A stretch of 64,000 nt of DNA, taken from positions 62,001-126,000 of the forward strand of contig JAFREE010000063.1 in assembly GCA_019400425.1 (NCBI GenBank), given 5' to 3'. Numbering within the stretch: the stretch's first letter is position 1; each line of letters starts with the position of its first letter. Below are positions 35,777 through 46,845 of this stretch, in pieces. Position numbers and translations under genes: made by a program. The DNA comes from Hymenochaete sp. R1 (taxonomy: Eukaryota > Basidiomycota > Agaricomycetes > Hymenochaetales > Hymenochaetaceae). The notes under the pieces are model-generated. The model worked only from the letters and a program-made list of their open reading frames with translations, ran no database searches and was not told where the DNA came from.

Positions 35777-36339
35777 TTATCCAAAAATTCCGCCAAGAAT
35801 ACCCTTCTTGACCTTCGGCCGAGGCTCATTCAAGGCCTTCTCGCTATAATCCTCCTCAGATACATACTGCCGCCACCTCCGCTCCACCTCCTTCTTGAAC
35901 TCCTCCAGCGTCTCCTTCGTGTTCCATCCAAGCGGCTTCGTCATACTCGACACTTTCTTCCCGACGGTCACTACATATATAAATATGAACGTTATATCAG
36001 AGATTCAGACACGATTCTGAGTTTATGAGTTTGGAGCCCGCGTCTCGGGATGGGACGAGAGACTCGGCGACTCGGAGAATGTTGGTGCAGATGTAGATGT
36101 GGAAGAGAAGGGCGGGGATCCGGGGGGCGTACCTTGAAAGTCGACTTTGAGAGGCTTATCCCAGTCGGCGACCTCGATGTCGACGCCTTCCTTCACGTAC
36201 GGACGTAGGGCTAAAAAGTAAATAAATTAGGTCAAAGTGATAGCCTGAGGCTCCTGAGGCCCAGACAGGTCAGCGAGAAACATAACATACCGTCTTTGAT
36301 GAGCTTCTTGTGTGGCCTCCAGCCTGTCTCAGTTGACAT
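35777..36339 (-). CDS. Small tandem-family protein, member 1 (divergent)
   Basis: Three exons (36339-36291, 36210-36133, 35970-35777) give 106 residues. The N-terminus (TGWRPHKKLIKD) and the second block (VTVGKKVSSMTKP) match the other three members, and exon 2 is 78 bases with phase-1 junctions on both sides as in all of them. This copy is the most diverged: it lacks the DKPDPND step and has an extra charged helix (KEVERRWRQYVSEED) and a C-terminus ending KKGILGGIFG. No signal peptide or membrane span. No known family recognised. It lies 2.2 kb from the other three and intron 2 is 162 bases, longer than in the relatives. Confidence 0.7.
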
Positions 36340-38549
36340 TATTTCCACGGGCCTTGGTAAAGGAATAAGATGGGACTGAAGACTCTGTCTTGAACCTGCC
36401 AGTGTACGCCTTATCTATCCTCAGAGCCCACACTTGGTCGCAATATCCGAGTCATCTATCTTTAACATCATGGCCAATCTTGATGTCAATGTTAAGGATG
36501 TCCCTCAAACTCCAAGTACATCAAGAGCCGGTTTTACATCCTCCTCGCCAACTTGCCTGAGTCTGTGACTCGGAAACAAATGTGCCGAGATTGAGTGTTG
36601 CAATATGATTTTTTTCTGGCCCGTGCCGTGGAGGAGAAAGCACTAAGTAAGACTGAAGGTTTACTACGTGTTTCAGAGTCAGTCACAAGCTTGTACATGT
36701 TTTGAATATATTTACTCCACCTCTGGGTGGAATCCTGAACTTTGCGCTGTTGTAGGAATATTCCCCAGCTGTTTCTTCGAGACTTCGTATCAATTTCTGG
36801 ATGTCAGTGGATGAGACGGGTTAGAGGGTTCAAGTAAATCTTGGACTCAGAGTCAAATTACTCGGGGGTCCGAGCTGTAAAGTCAGTTGCTGGCTCCACC
36901 TTTATCGTCTCTAACATGCATCATGATTCAGAATAGTGAATCCTATTTTTTTAAAGGTCAAATGATGAGACGAGCTGCTGTGAGCGATGATAATCGTAGT
37001 GGTAGTAGTAACCAAAAGAAAGAAACACGACTCGGACCGTGACGACGCGACAGAACAGGCTTTCGCGTGGGTCCGCAGCGCCCGTCTCAAGTGGCTTGAC
37101 CATTCACCATCATCCACCCAGCTCAACACAGCAGTACCCGCCAGTTCACAGGGCATAGCGACGATATAGATGACTCTATTGACCTAAAGGCACGCTGGGT
37201 CGTCATGAACAGGCATAGCGATGAATACTTTCAAGATAAATAGTCTCAGGCTAGTGAGCCTCCGAGTCGTTCAATACGTCATTGATGTTTTTGCAGCTGA
37301 AACACTCAGATACAGGTAGTATTGCCCACTGCCCGCCCCATTATCCAAAGCGAAGTTACACAGACCTGTATTTAACACGTCGCTCTCTGCGATATGCGTA
37401 CAACGCCTCTCTTCCCTCAGCATCATGATCCACTTGCATCATCTTGACTTTGTTGAGTGAGTACAACTTCGAAACGCCGTCATCTCCGAGTCCACTGACA
37501 GTATTCAAGTTGATACACTCTCATCATTTGCTCCCGTATGTCGGAGTCCAGCGTTACAGCCTGCTACTCCTCAAATTTACGGTCTCTACCGCAAAGCTGA
37601 GCCTTCTATCACACGCACACCACCTCAGCACCTCCCTCCATCTCGACTCTCGCACTGCACCCTCAGGATCAACCGCAGCTCAATCTCTTCGGCCATTTCC
37701 ATGCCAAAGACATCGACCCCAGTCCTTATGAAGCCTTATTCCATCAGCGATACTCTTGCCAGTAGCCTATGCCTTCAAATAGGAACCTCCAAGATCCTCT
37801 GCCAGTGGTTTCTGCGGACTCAGACGTTCGTGGTCCACCAGTGCAACCCGTCGCAATACTGAGAAGGATGGTGTATCCTATTCCCGTGTCTTCGATTGGC
37901 CCATAAAAAAAGTGAAGGCCTTCTGCGATGAACTGAAGAACGAAGATAAGCGGAAACAGCTCGTGCAATACGAAGAAGTAATAGGCCATAGGATTCCGAG
38001 GGTTTAGGACCATCCTCTCAAAAAGCAGCTGCGACCCACTCATAGGCGCAGCTACAGAATATTTCATGTCCGACATAAATCCGAAAGCTTTATGTCCCGG
38101 TCTTCTTTATCCATGTGGACCGTCTTTACTTATTCTGGTATGTAACATGACCCTCGATGTTGGTGGCGTACTTCGAATAAGGTAGGTGAACGGGTTAGGA
38201 AACCCATACTAGTAGAAACTGGGTACTCGCATATTTGGACATAGAAGAGGAATGATCGAAAGTAAGTTGAAGGGGAGGGGTCCGTTATAATTCATTGCTC
38301 AGGCGCGAGAAAGTCGTAAGCCTAACGTTCATTCATATTCAAACTGCACCGCTGAATACTGGACTGCGAAGAAGATTTGAGCACTTATTTGGCTTTGGTA
38401 ATGTGCAGTCATCACCACGTATCTCACTTCAATATATTGATGCCAGAGGATCAGATTAAAGCATCAGAACACCTTAATCATACTCTTGTATACAGTAGAG
38501 AGCCTATACCAAAGAGAGAAAAGCAACAAGTCCATATGATGTCAGTAGA
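36340..38549. other. Stretch between small-family members 1 and 2, no confident gene
   Basis: Open frames up to about 125 codons exist, such as a possible plus-strand frame near 37485-37860 and a hydrophobic minus-strand frame at 37744-38076. Neither has a known domain or well-supported splice sites. No decayed copy of the small family was recognised. Confidence 0.4.
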
Positions 38550-39061
38550 TCAGCCCTTCTTCTGTTGCTTCTTCCAACTAGCCGCCAGCGCCATCTTGGC
38601 ATCCACGTTAGAATAATTAATATCTTCAGTTTCAGGCATGAACTTCATCCAGTCCCTCTTTACCATAGCTTTCATCGCCTCAAATGCTTCGTTATCGTTT
38701 GGATCCGGTTTGTCCACAAAGCCTGTGAACTTGGAACCGACTGAGACTGCGTCAGTGGATCGGTGATCGTAAATCAGCTTTCTGACGCAGCGTGAGTGCC
38801 AGTGAACGTACCAGCCATTGGTTGGTCCTTGCTGCCGTAATGGTTGTTGACGGAGACTGGCACACCCTCCGGCACTTCATTGCGCAAGACTGTAGATAAA
38901 ACAAGTTAAAAAGTGGTTCGAACGGTGTCACGAAACGTGCCACAGAATGCCAAAGTTCCGAACCACGTCAAGGTGTACCCATAACAAGCTTAAGACAAGA
39001 TGATTAAGGAAGGCAGAGACGTACTTTCTTCAATAGCTCTCTTATGTCTTAACCAGGACAT
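38550..39061 (-). CDS. Small tandem-family protein, member 2
   Basis: Three exons (39061-39025, 38889-38812, 38746-38550) give 103 residues. It begins MSWLRHKRAIEE, continues VSVNNHYGSKDQPMAG in the 78-base middle exon and VSVGSKFTGFVDKPDPND in exon 3, then ends in a Lys/Gln-rich tail (SWKKQQKKG). Exon lengths 37 and 78 and junction phases equal those of members 3 and 4. The product is soluble, mixed charge, without signal peptide. Function unknown. Confidence 0.8.
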
Positions 39062-39520
39062 TGTTACTGATACGAAACCAAACCGGGAGACTCTGAGATG
39101 TTGGTGCGTTAAGTAGTGGTAGTAGTATGAGAGGAAGTGACTGTGTTGATAAGTTTGCACGAATGACTTTTTATATGGCTTTGCGTACTTAGTTGGACTT
39201 AAGCAAAGCAGATGAAATAGCGATACTATCTGGGTAGGTAATGTATATATATATCGGGAAGAGTAAGTGACAACGTGTGTAGGAAATCTTGATTCTCATT
39301 GGGATTGTCAGGCCGCTGATAAATATTATGCCGAGCCATGTCACCGTCCTGCGCCGTACTGAGGTTTACGAGCATTCGGTCTTCGAAAAAGAAAGAGATA
39401 TGGCCAGCGAACAGTAACGTCTCAAGGAGCGTAAGAGAAACGTAAGAATCTATGAAATTGTACAATCAATATGTTCATTGAGTTTGATACGTACGCCACA
39501 CACTACCTCGACGCCAAATA
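39062..39520. other. Spacer between family members 2 and 3
   Basis: 459 bases with no open frame of note. It contains a short TA repeat (near 39243-39253) and must hold the 3' end of member 3 and promoter of member 2. Confidence 0.6.
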
Positions 39521-39940
39521 CTACGATGTTTTGTGCGGCAAGAGCGACAGCAAGGTCCTCTTCGGCATGAACGATTTGTAATTTTTCGTGACGTTCTCTA
39601 CCATGTCTTTCATTGCAGCCTCGTCATTGGGATCCGGCTTATCCACCGTCCCCGTCAACTCGGAACCAACGCTAACTTTAGGGTAATTGAGAACCAAAAT
39701 AGCTCGGAGGATTCGGAACGTACCGATCATAGGATGCTCTCGTGAACCAAAAGCATTGCCAACAGATACTTTGAGACCACGTGGTGCGAACGGCTGTAAG
39801 GCTTGGAAGGGTCGAATAAATAAGCAGTAAATGACAGCGATAGGTTCATGGGTGAAAAGTGTACTGGAACCCGTACGGCGAAAGTTAGAAAGTAGGAACA
39901 CACCTTCCTCGATAGCTCTTTTGTGTAGTCTCCATGACAT
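39521..39940 (-). CDS. Small tandem-family protein, member 3
   Basis: Three exons (39940-39904, 39801-39724, 39675-39521) give 89 residues. Blocks: MSWRLHKRAIEE, LQPFAPRGLKVSVGNAFGS, HPMIG, VSVGSELTGTVDKPDPND, then a helix (AAMKDMVENVTKNYKSFMPK). It is very close to member 4 over the first 75 residues, which suggests a recent duplication. The tail (RTLLSLLPHKTS) is unlike the others. No signal peptide, no membrane span, no known domain. Confidence 0.83.
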   Translation of the reverse strand: MSWRLHKRAIEEGVFLLSNFRRTGSSTLFTHEPIAVIYCLFIRPFQALQPFAPRGLKVSVGNAFGSREHPMIGTFRILRAILVLNYPKVSVGSELTGTVDKPDPNDEAAMKDMVENVTKNYKSFMPKRTLLSLLPHKTS

Positions 39941-40605
39941 TATTTCTATCAGATTTTATAAGAGCTAGGAAAACGCCGCTTGATTAGTACGGCATGTGGT
40001 AGGGAACTTGTGGGGTTTATGTACCTTCAAATACTATGCCGTTTTGTAAATGATAGTCTTTCTCAATTACATTGAAATTGGACGGCTGTTCCTCGGTCGC
40101 CTCACTTAGTTACCATTCTGTGTTTGGCGCTGAAAGCGCTCAAAAGGGTCGTTTCGTATCCCCCACGGCAACGTAGTTGATTTCATGACTCTGAAACAAG
40201 CACATCAATGCAAAGCATTGTAAGTGGCTATCCGTAGAGAATCCGAGTGACGCAAGACTATGGATTGAGTACGCGTTTCAGAAATCATGAAAGACGAGTA
40301 CGAGAAAATTGACAAACATACAAATATGACGGCGGATTGAGTTTGGAGCTGCGCGCTGCCACATAGTTGCATCAATCCTTCAGGACGACTGTGAGGCAAG
40401 GATGAGACGTGATCGAGATGAACGCTGATCATTGAACTGTCTTCTACGGTCCTGGTCCTGCCATGTTGAACCTGGCCAAAGGACATGAAACTCACGCCCG
40501 CAAAAGAATGACTGGCGCGAGAGAAGCTCTTATTATTCCTCAATTGACCGGTAAAAGAGCATCGAATTCAGCATTGCTCGAATTACATCGGCATGTAATT
40601 TACGG
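39941..40605. other. Spacer between family members 3 and 4
   Basis: 665 bases without a supported gene; a 112-codon minus-strand frame at 40205-40543 does not resemble the family and has no known domain. Confidence 0.5.
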
Positions 40606-41007
40606 TTAATTTTTAGGCATGTACGATTGCGCGTTCTTCGTTACATTCTCCACCATCGCTGTCATCGCAGACTGATCGTTAGGATCTGGCTTGTCTACTG
40701 AGCCCGTTATCTTGGAGCCCACGCTGACTTAATACTAAATGAGAAACGGAGAAGTTCCAGATAGTCAAGAAGAGGAACGTACCAACCATAGGCTGGTTGC
40801 GGGAGCCGAAAGCATTATCGACATTCACTTTGAGACCATCCGGCGCAAACGGCTGTAAGGCTAGAAAAGGGATATCAATGGCGATGAATAAGCATCATAC
40901 AGAGTATGAGGTCTGGGGAGAGGAGTGCCAGGAGCTTCGACGCGTGGAGAAGAGAAAAATTAGAACATACCTTCTTCAATAGCTTTCTTGTGTGGCCTCC
41001 AAGACAT
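40606..41007 (-). CDS. Small tandem-family protein, member 4
   Basis: Three exons (41007-40971, 40860-40783, 40727-40606) give 78 residues, the shortest and probably core form: MSWRPHKKAIEE, LQPFAPDGLKVNVDNAFGS, QPMVG, VSVGSKITGSVDKPDPND, then a helix ending SYMPKN. First-exon length (37), middle-exon length (78) and phases are identical to members 2 and 3. No signal peptide or membrane span is visible, so a cytosolic or nuclear protein is likely. Family and function are unknown to me. Confidence 0.83.
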
Positions 41008-41818
41008 TATTGCAGTCGGATCTTCGGAAGGGGATGGAATGTAATATGTGATTATTAAATCGGAGGACTGGAACCCCTCGATTTATAGAGTTTTATATAC
41101 CTCCAGTGCATGCGCCTTTAGAGTTCGAGCTTACGAATTTGCTTCAGTCGGTAGCATCTCAAAGATTACACTGCTAAAATTCATCCCGCCACCGTGCCAT
41201 GTCGCAAACTTCTGCTTTTGGTCTCAGGCTTTCAAAATGCATGGCATTCGAACTTGTGCCTTCGAGAGAGAAAAAAGTGCGCCCGCGGAAGAATGGCGAA
41301 AGATATACCCATGGAGGATACAAAGGAAGCACTAAACGTGTTTTGAAGTCAATGGCGGGTTCGTGCAGTCGTTTCAAATGAACTCACATCGTCAACGGAC
41401 TGAATACGAAACTTCTCGCTGCTGCACACATTGTTCCACATAAAAGATTTTGTTTGATCGGAACGAGTTTGGACGATCTCTTGTACAGCTTCAGCGCCTT
41501 CTTAAGCCTCAGTCGACCCCATATCTATCCCGTTAGGACTCCCTGGACCTCCAAGGAACGTTAAAGGCCAGTGACAAAATGGCTGTTGCTGTTGTTGAAG
41601 TGATGAAAACCATGCATATGGTGGTTAGAAGGAGAGCGCGCGTTCAAGTCCTCCAGTTCGATCTTCTGGCAAATTCGACGCCACATCCGACGCGTGCATT
41701 GACTTGTGCATTGACCCGCCTTGACCATTGACCATCACCCATTCAACTCAACTTACAACCCCGACAGTCCTCAAGACTACAATTTTAGCGACGGAATAAC
41801 AAACAGCTACGGCTCAAG
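41008..41818. other. Intergenic stretch upstream of CDC37
   Basis: Divergent spacer between small-family member 4 (minus) and CDC37 (plus). Short open frames only. No defined regulatory site is claimed. Confidence 0.5.
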
Positions 41819-43536
41819 ATGCCACTGAATTATTCAAAATGGGATGCGCTCGAGGTGTGTTGCATTGAAATGACAGGGGCAGTCGAGTAGGCGCTTACCA
41901 TCTCGGTGTAAAGGTTTCGGACGACTCTGATATCGAAGGTCACCCAAATGTCGACCACAAGTCCCTCGTAAAGTAAGCCACTATTTGACTCCTCGAAAGG
42001 TCCAGGTCAACCAATTTCATCGCCGATGTAGCTGGAAACGCCGGGACATCCACGAGAAGCGCGCGATCCGAAACCACAAGATCTTAAGCCTCAGAGCAGA
42101 AATCAAGACCAACGATGTCCTATTACCACGTCTAAAAACCCTCATCTCAGAAATCTCATCTGCATCGGACGGTCCAGGGACGTTCTCGCGCACCGTCGAG
42201 CAGCTCAGGACGAGCCCGTCTCCGGACGGACCTGAGCCTGAGCCAGGGACCGAGATCGCTGCACCAGGAGGAAAGGTGTTGACGTATGATGAGATGATGC
42301 TAAGCCTGTTGATGAAAGTGTATGAAGATGCCAGAGAGAAGGGTGTGGTGGCGGGGGCGGAGAATAAAGAGAAATTGAGGGAGGCGCTTATTTCGAACTT
42401 GGAGATGCACGAGAAGAAACTCGGCGAGAGGCAGACGATGTGCAAGAAGGATCTCGAGGCCGAAGAAAAAGAGAGGTCGAAGAAGATTACAAGCGAGGAT
42501 ATTCACGATGGATGGGACTCTCAGGTGAAGCATTTTGTTGCTCACTTTTCAGCGCCTTTATTGAATTCATATACAGCAAGTAACACATAACGCCGAGCCC
42601 ACCTCGCTCTATAAAGGAGGCAAGACAAAGAAGACGACGGTCAACGACGTCGAAGTCCTCAATCAGCGCTCCGTCGAAACCGCCCACGCTGCCCAACTCG
42701 CTTCCAAGACCTCCCCTGTCCCCCAACCCGACCCTATCCCGCCGACCGCAGATACGGGCGACATCGACGAAAACGCCGCGGACGAAATCCCCGAAATGAC
42801 GCCCATCCTCGAAGAGTTCTCCAAATTACCCATTCGCGCATACCAACAATCCTTCGAGTTCATCCAAAAGCACCGTGACGTATACGTCCCCGGTGCAGCC
42901 GACGCGATGTTCATCGCCGCCTTCCGCGCCGAACGTGCAGGCAATAAGAAACGCGCAAAACAATGCGTCCACCAGAGCATGCTTCTGCAATACTGCGAGA
43001 AGCTTGGGCGGGACGGCGTGCGCCTGTTTTTCCAGCGCATGATGACGGGCGACCCGCGCGCGGAGAAGGTGTTCGTGGATGACTTCGAGGGGACGTACGA
43101 CAAGCTCGCTGCGCGGACCGTGGAGATGGAGGAGGAAGAAAAACGGGATATCGCGGCTGGCGGCAATGAGCAGATTCAGATCGTCGCAGAGGGCGACGAT
43201 ACGGCTGTTCGGTTTACGGTCCCGGATGGGCCACCTCCTGAGGAACTTCGGCTCGAGGGCCCCGGGACGGAGGGATTGGACGTAGAGGAGGTACGGAAGG
43301 TGTTGCAGATGCAGTGGGATGTGTTCAATGGGTTCAGCGAGGACATGCAGAATGCGTTGAAGAGTCAGAGTTTGGAGGCGGTGAATAAGGTGTTGGTTAT
43401 GATGAAGGTGGATGAGGCGGAAAATGTGGTTGGGTTGATGGATACGGCGAGGATTTTGACGTTCTCGGAGCATGGGGTGAGGGACACAACGGGCAAGCAC
43501 CAAGAAGATCAAGAGGAGCTGGAGTCGGCGAATTGA
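41819..43536 (+). CDS. CDC37: Hsp90 co-chaperone Cdc37
   Basis: Four exons (41819-41854, 41914-41972, 42032-42524, 42577-43536) join in phase to 515 residues. The N-terminus is diagnostic: MPLNYSKWDALE, then VSDDSDIEGHPNVDHKSL with the CK2-type Ser14 followed by acidic residues, and WKRRDIHEKR. The middle Hsp90-binding domain (about residues 270-400) includes MTPILEEFSKLPIRAYQQSF, YVPGAADAMFIAAFRAE and HQSMLLQYCEKLGRDGVRLF. The C-terminal helical domain (VLQMQWDVFNGFSEDMQNAL) is present. Cdc37 loads protein kinases onto Hsp90 in the cytosol and needs Ser14 phosphorylation. The protein is complete. It is convergent with EBP2, with stops 311 bases apart. Confidence 0.96.
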
Positions 43537-43847
43537 AGGGCCAGTTAAACACAAATGTATTCAGTAAGTGTAGATGTTGTATGCTTTGCAGTGGGTCCGT
43601 CTTCTCAGACCTCAGTTTGATACATATCTTGTCGGTCTTTGAATGCGGGTTTTGGTTAGGAAGTTTTTGGCTAGAATCGAGCTCTGTTTGTTCGTTGATT
43701 ATGCCCGAAGTGATACTGTCTGTCTCAGAAGGTCGAAAACAGAACCATTTTTCGCCCTTCTTAAGGCACTCAGACTCAACTCGTTCAATACAACATGAAA
43801 ACAATGAATTGCAATCACCTAAATCCTCAGCCCCATACACATGCCAT

Positions 43848-45574
43848 CTACCGCCCCTTCATAGCCATCCTCCGAGTCTTGCCCAGCCTTTTTGCCCCAC
43901 CTTTTTGCCCCTTCCCAAACCCACCACCTCCACCCTTACCCTTCGAACTACTCCTCCCCCCGCCATTCCTTCTTCCAACCCCGCTTGAACCAAAATCAAA
44001 CCCTTCTGTGCTCTCGCGCGTATTCTGTTTATCCCTCCGCTTCTTCCCTCCGAAACCAAACTTAGCGTCTCGGCCAGTACGTGAGATTTTGTTCTTGTTC
44101 TGGGTGGAGTTGTTGGAGGTGCGGGAACGCTTTGAGGGACGATCGACGAGGGCGTCTTCGACTGCAACGTCGAAGGCATCTTCCCCGCCCACTTTGTCTT
44201 CTAACGTCCCTTTGTGTTCTATTGGTTTGAGAGATTGCACTGGGTCAGTACGGTACCCAAAGCACTCTCTGGAAGAAGAAAAAAGAAGCAGGGGTGAGCC
44301 GACTCACTTCTCTTTAAACCCTTCAACCGACTCTCCATCTCCTTCTTCCTCTCCTCCCTTTCCCTGAGCTTCTCCATCTGCACCTGTTTCCCGAATTTCT
44401 TCCCCTCTCTTTCTTTCCTTTTTGCCTCCCCACGCCGAATCGCGGCGCCCTCGTCAAGGAGCCTTTGACGAATACGTTCCATGTGCGCGTCAGACTTGAC
44501 CATCTCAGCAAAGTAGTCGGATGGACGGGTGAAAGGGAGGGAATGGGTGGAGGCGAGCGACCGGGCAGTGAGTGCGCAGTGGAGGGCTTGTTTGTAGCTA
44601 GAGTATCGAATTCAATAAAACATAGCATGATCGGGATGTCGTGCGTGCATATTAACTTCGGAACATCGATAATGGTAAGAGAAGAAAGACGTACAAAGCA
44701 AGTTCGCGGTTTAAGTCATCACTAACATCAACTGAGATGCTCTCTGGGTATGTTACCGCGAGCGTCTCTGTCCAAGGCATCGACGCGTCCAGTTTTATTG
44801 ACTCTCGGATCCTGTCGAGGGCAACCTGTTCGCGTCACGATAAAAAAAAACAAATAGGTATAGAAATTAGAGGCAGATTGAGACGTTATAGCAGGAGTAG
44901 AAGAGCCTGTTGCGCACCTTGTTGTTGGTCACTATTTTTTGTCGAGGGACGGCGTCTTCGTCCACGGAGTCGTCGACGTCCTCGAGCGCAATACCATCTT
45001 CATCTTCTTTAACGACACCATCCTCGACATTTTCCTCTTCACCTTCTACATCTTCGGCGGCATCGCTGTTGCCTTCGCTAGAGACACCATCGTCATCGTC
45101 ACTGTCATCCTCCCCACCGCCAACCCCCTTCAACACTTCCAATTGCATATGCCCCATGTCGTCGAGCCCATCCTCTCCAAGCGCCTTCATCAATTTCTCC
45201 ATCCCTCCCTCATCTATATCATCCTCGTCTTCCTCAGAGTTTTCTTCCTTAGATTTGGAGTCGTCATTTGAGTCGGTTTCGTCTTCACTCCCATGCGACT
45301 CAGCGTCAAAGCCAAGTCCACCCTGTTCAGAAGAGCCCACGTCCTCGTCTTCCCATCCGTCTTCGTTGTCGGACATATCCTCGTCATCCTCAAGCATAGG
45401 TATAGCTGCCGCTTTAAGTAGCGTCTCAGGGGCAGGCTTCGATTGTCCTTTCCTCAAATTCGACTTTGGAGTAGTCGTAACAGCAGTAGATCTGTTCGTC
45501 TTCGCTTTCGTTTTCGACTTGGTACCCATTCCAGCGTCAGTCCCAGAGACTTTCGTCTTCGCTTTTGAGCCCAT
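43848..45574 (-). CDS. EBP2: rRNA-processing protein EBP2
   Basis: Four exons (45574-44918, 44825-44695, 44597-44308, 44239-43848) join in phase to 489 residues. The first 215 residues are Lys-rich, then extremely acidic (long Asp/Glu/Ser runs). The Ebp2 domain follows (about residues 220-360): VALDRIRESIKLDASMPW, FYKQALHCALTARSLA, LPFTRPSDYFAEMVKSDAHM, RIRQRLLDE and GKKFGKQVQMEKLRERE. The C-terminus is basic and Gly-rich (GRRNGGGRSSSKGKGGGGG, KRLGKTRRMAMKGR). Ebp2 works in the nucleolus in 27S pre-rRNA processing and 60S assembly, with Brx1 and Rrs1. The antisense of the acidic part gives a 230-codon Ser-rich shadow frame that is not a gene. Confidence 0.94.
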
Positions 45575-46845
45575 TCTATTTGCTTTCAACGAATTCGGGT
45601 AGAAGGGAGAGTGAGGGTGCAAGGGAAAGAGAGGATTGCAGCTTCGATTTTGGCAGAGATTCAGAGTACGAGTATGAATCCCAAACTTTTCCGATCTGGT
45701 GATCGACGGCACATTCGATCTGCATCGTTTTCACCTTTAAATGGTACATAGCCACAATTTGACTTGCGACCATCTCCCACTCATTTTTTCTTCTTCTCAT
45801 TTCTCGAAAGACATGATTAATTGTCAAAGAGAGTCAAAATCCGATCAAGATAGATCACATTGGCCCCGGCATTCATTCAGAACTGTCGAAATAACCTGGC
45901 TCTGAACTGGGGAGGGGAGAGCAGCCTTCACTGGCTATGTCGTCACATCACACTACAGATACATCAAAATTTTCGAGCCCAATATATCCTTCATAAATCC
46001 GCATATCAATTCTAAAGTTATTTTTTCATCTTTGAATAGTAGAACTTTTAGACAAAATTCTAAAACTTTCCATTTTTTTTATTCATAATACATCGATTAT
46101 CAGAATTCTAAATAAATTTTAGAAAATAGTCTTTTTTAGTACTCGTGAAATGTTTTAGAATGTCTTCTTTGATTTTGCAAAGCATCTTTTTTGCCGTCTT
46201 ATTTTTAATCCAATTACAACTAACATTACCCCCCTTTCTCGAAAAATCATTTACGGTGTATTTTTGAATTACTAAACCTTTGCAATTTTCTAAATAAGCG
46301 AAAGGATATATTTGTAAGGAAATCAGAAAAAATGCTAAGAATACATTTTAAAAAAATATATAGCGACCGCTACCGGACCGTTGATCGACCGCTAGTGGTC
46401 CACTAGCGATAATCACAGGTCCGCTGAGATCCATGCAGGCCTCACAAATATATAATGACAGATCTAAGTCTGAGCAGAAGAAGTTACTGGGTTGCAAACA
46501 GGGAAAGATTATGGAGGTAGTTGACCGTGAAATCGAAGACGAAGGGGGCAAAGACACTGAAGAGTGCGATGCGGAGTTGAGTGGTCATTTTCTGGATAAG
46601 GACGATCGGGGCGCCGCCTCATATTCTTGAGTTTCACAAACATCATCTGCAAGGTCTTCTGAGAGTATGATAACATTATTGGTGTGAAGGAAACAGGGGG
46701 AGGGAAGCTAGCGACACAGGACTAAATGTATTTCGATGAGATCGAGTTTTTGAGCGTTAATGATCTACGCATGAGTTTGCCGTGAAATTCAAGAGAAGGG
46801 GGGGGGGGAGGAACACCTCCATGTCGAAGAGATACTATCCATCGA
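45575..46845. other. Intergenic stretch with an AT-rich island
   Basis: From about 45960 to 46370 the DNA is very AT-rich with repeated TTCTAAA/TTTAGAA words on both strands. It ends in a short palindrome near 46388-46407 (CGCTAGTGG and its complement around one base). Further right only short open frames and a run of 11 G (46798-46808) are seen. It may be a decayed mobile element; no coding trace remains. Confidence 0.5.

Noticed and set aside
37485..37860. About 125 codons without stop on the plus strand
   Set aside because: The only possible start needs a 45-base intron, codon use shows no bias and no domain is recognisable.
42826..43554. 242-codon minus-strand open frame
   Set aside because: Antisense shadow of the CDC37 last exon, whose frame is confirmed by conserved protein motifs.
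44910..45602. 230-codon plus-strand Ser-rich open frame
   Set aside because: It is the antisense of the acidic N-terminal region of EBP2; its Ser runs are the complement of Asp/Glu/Ser codons.
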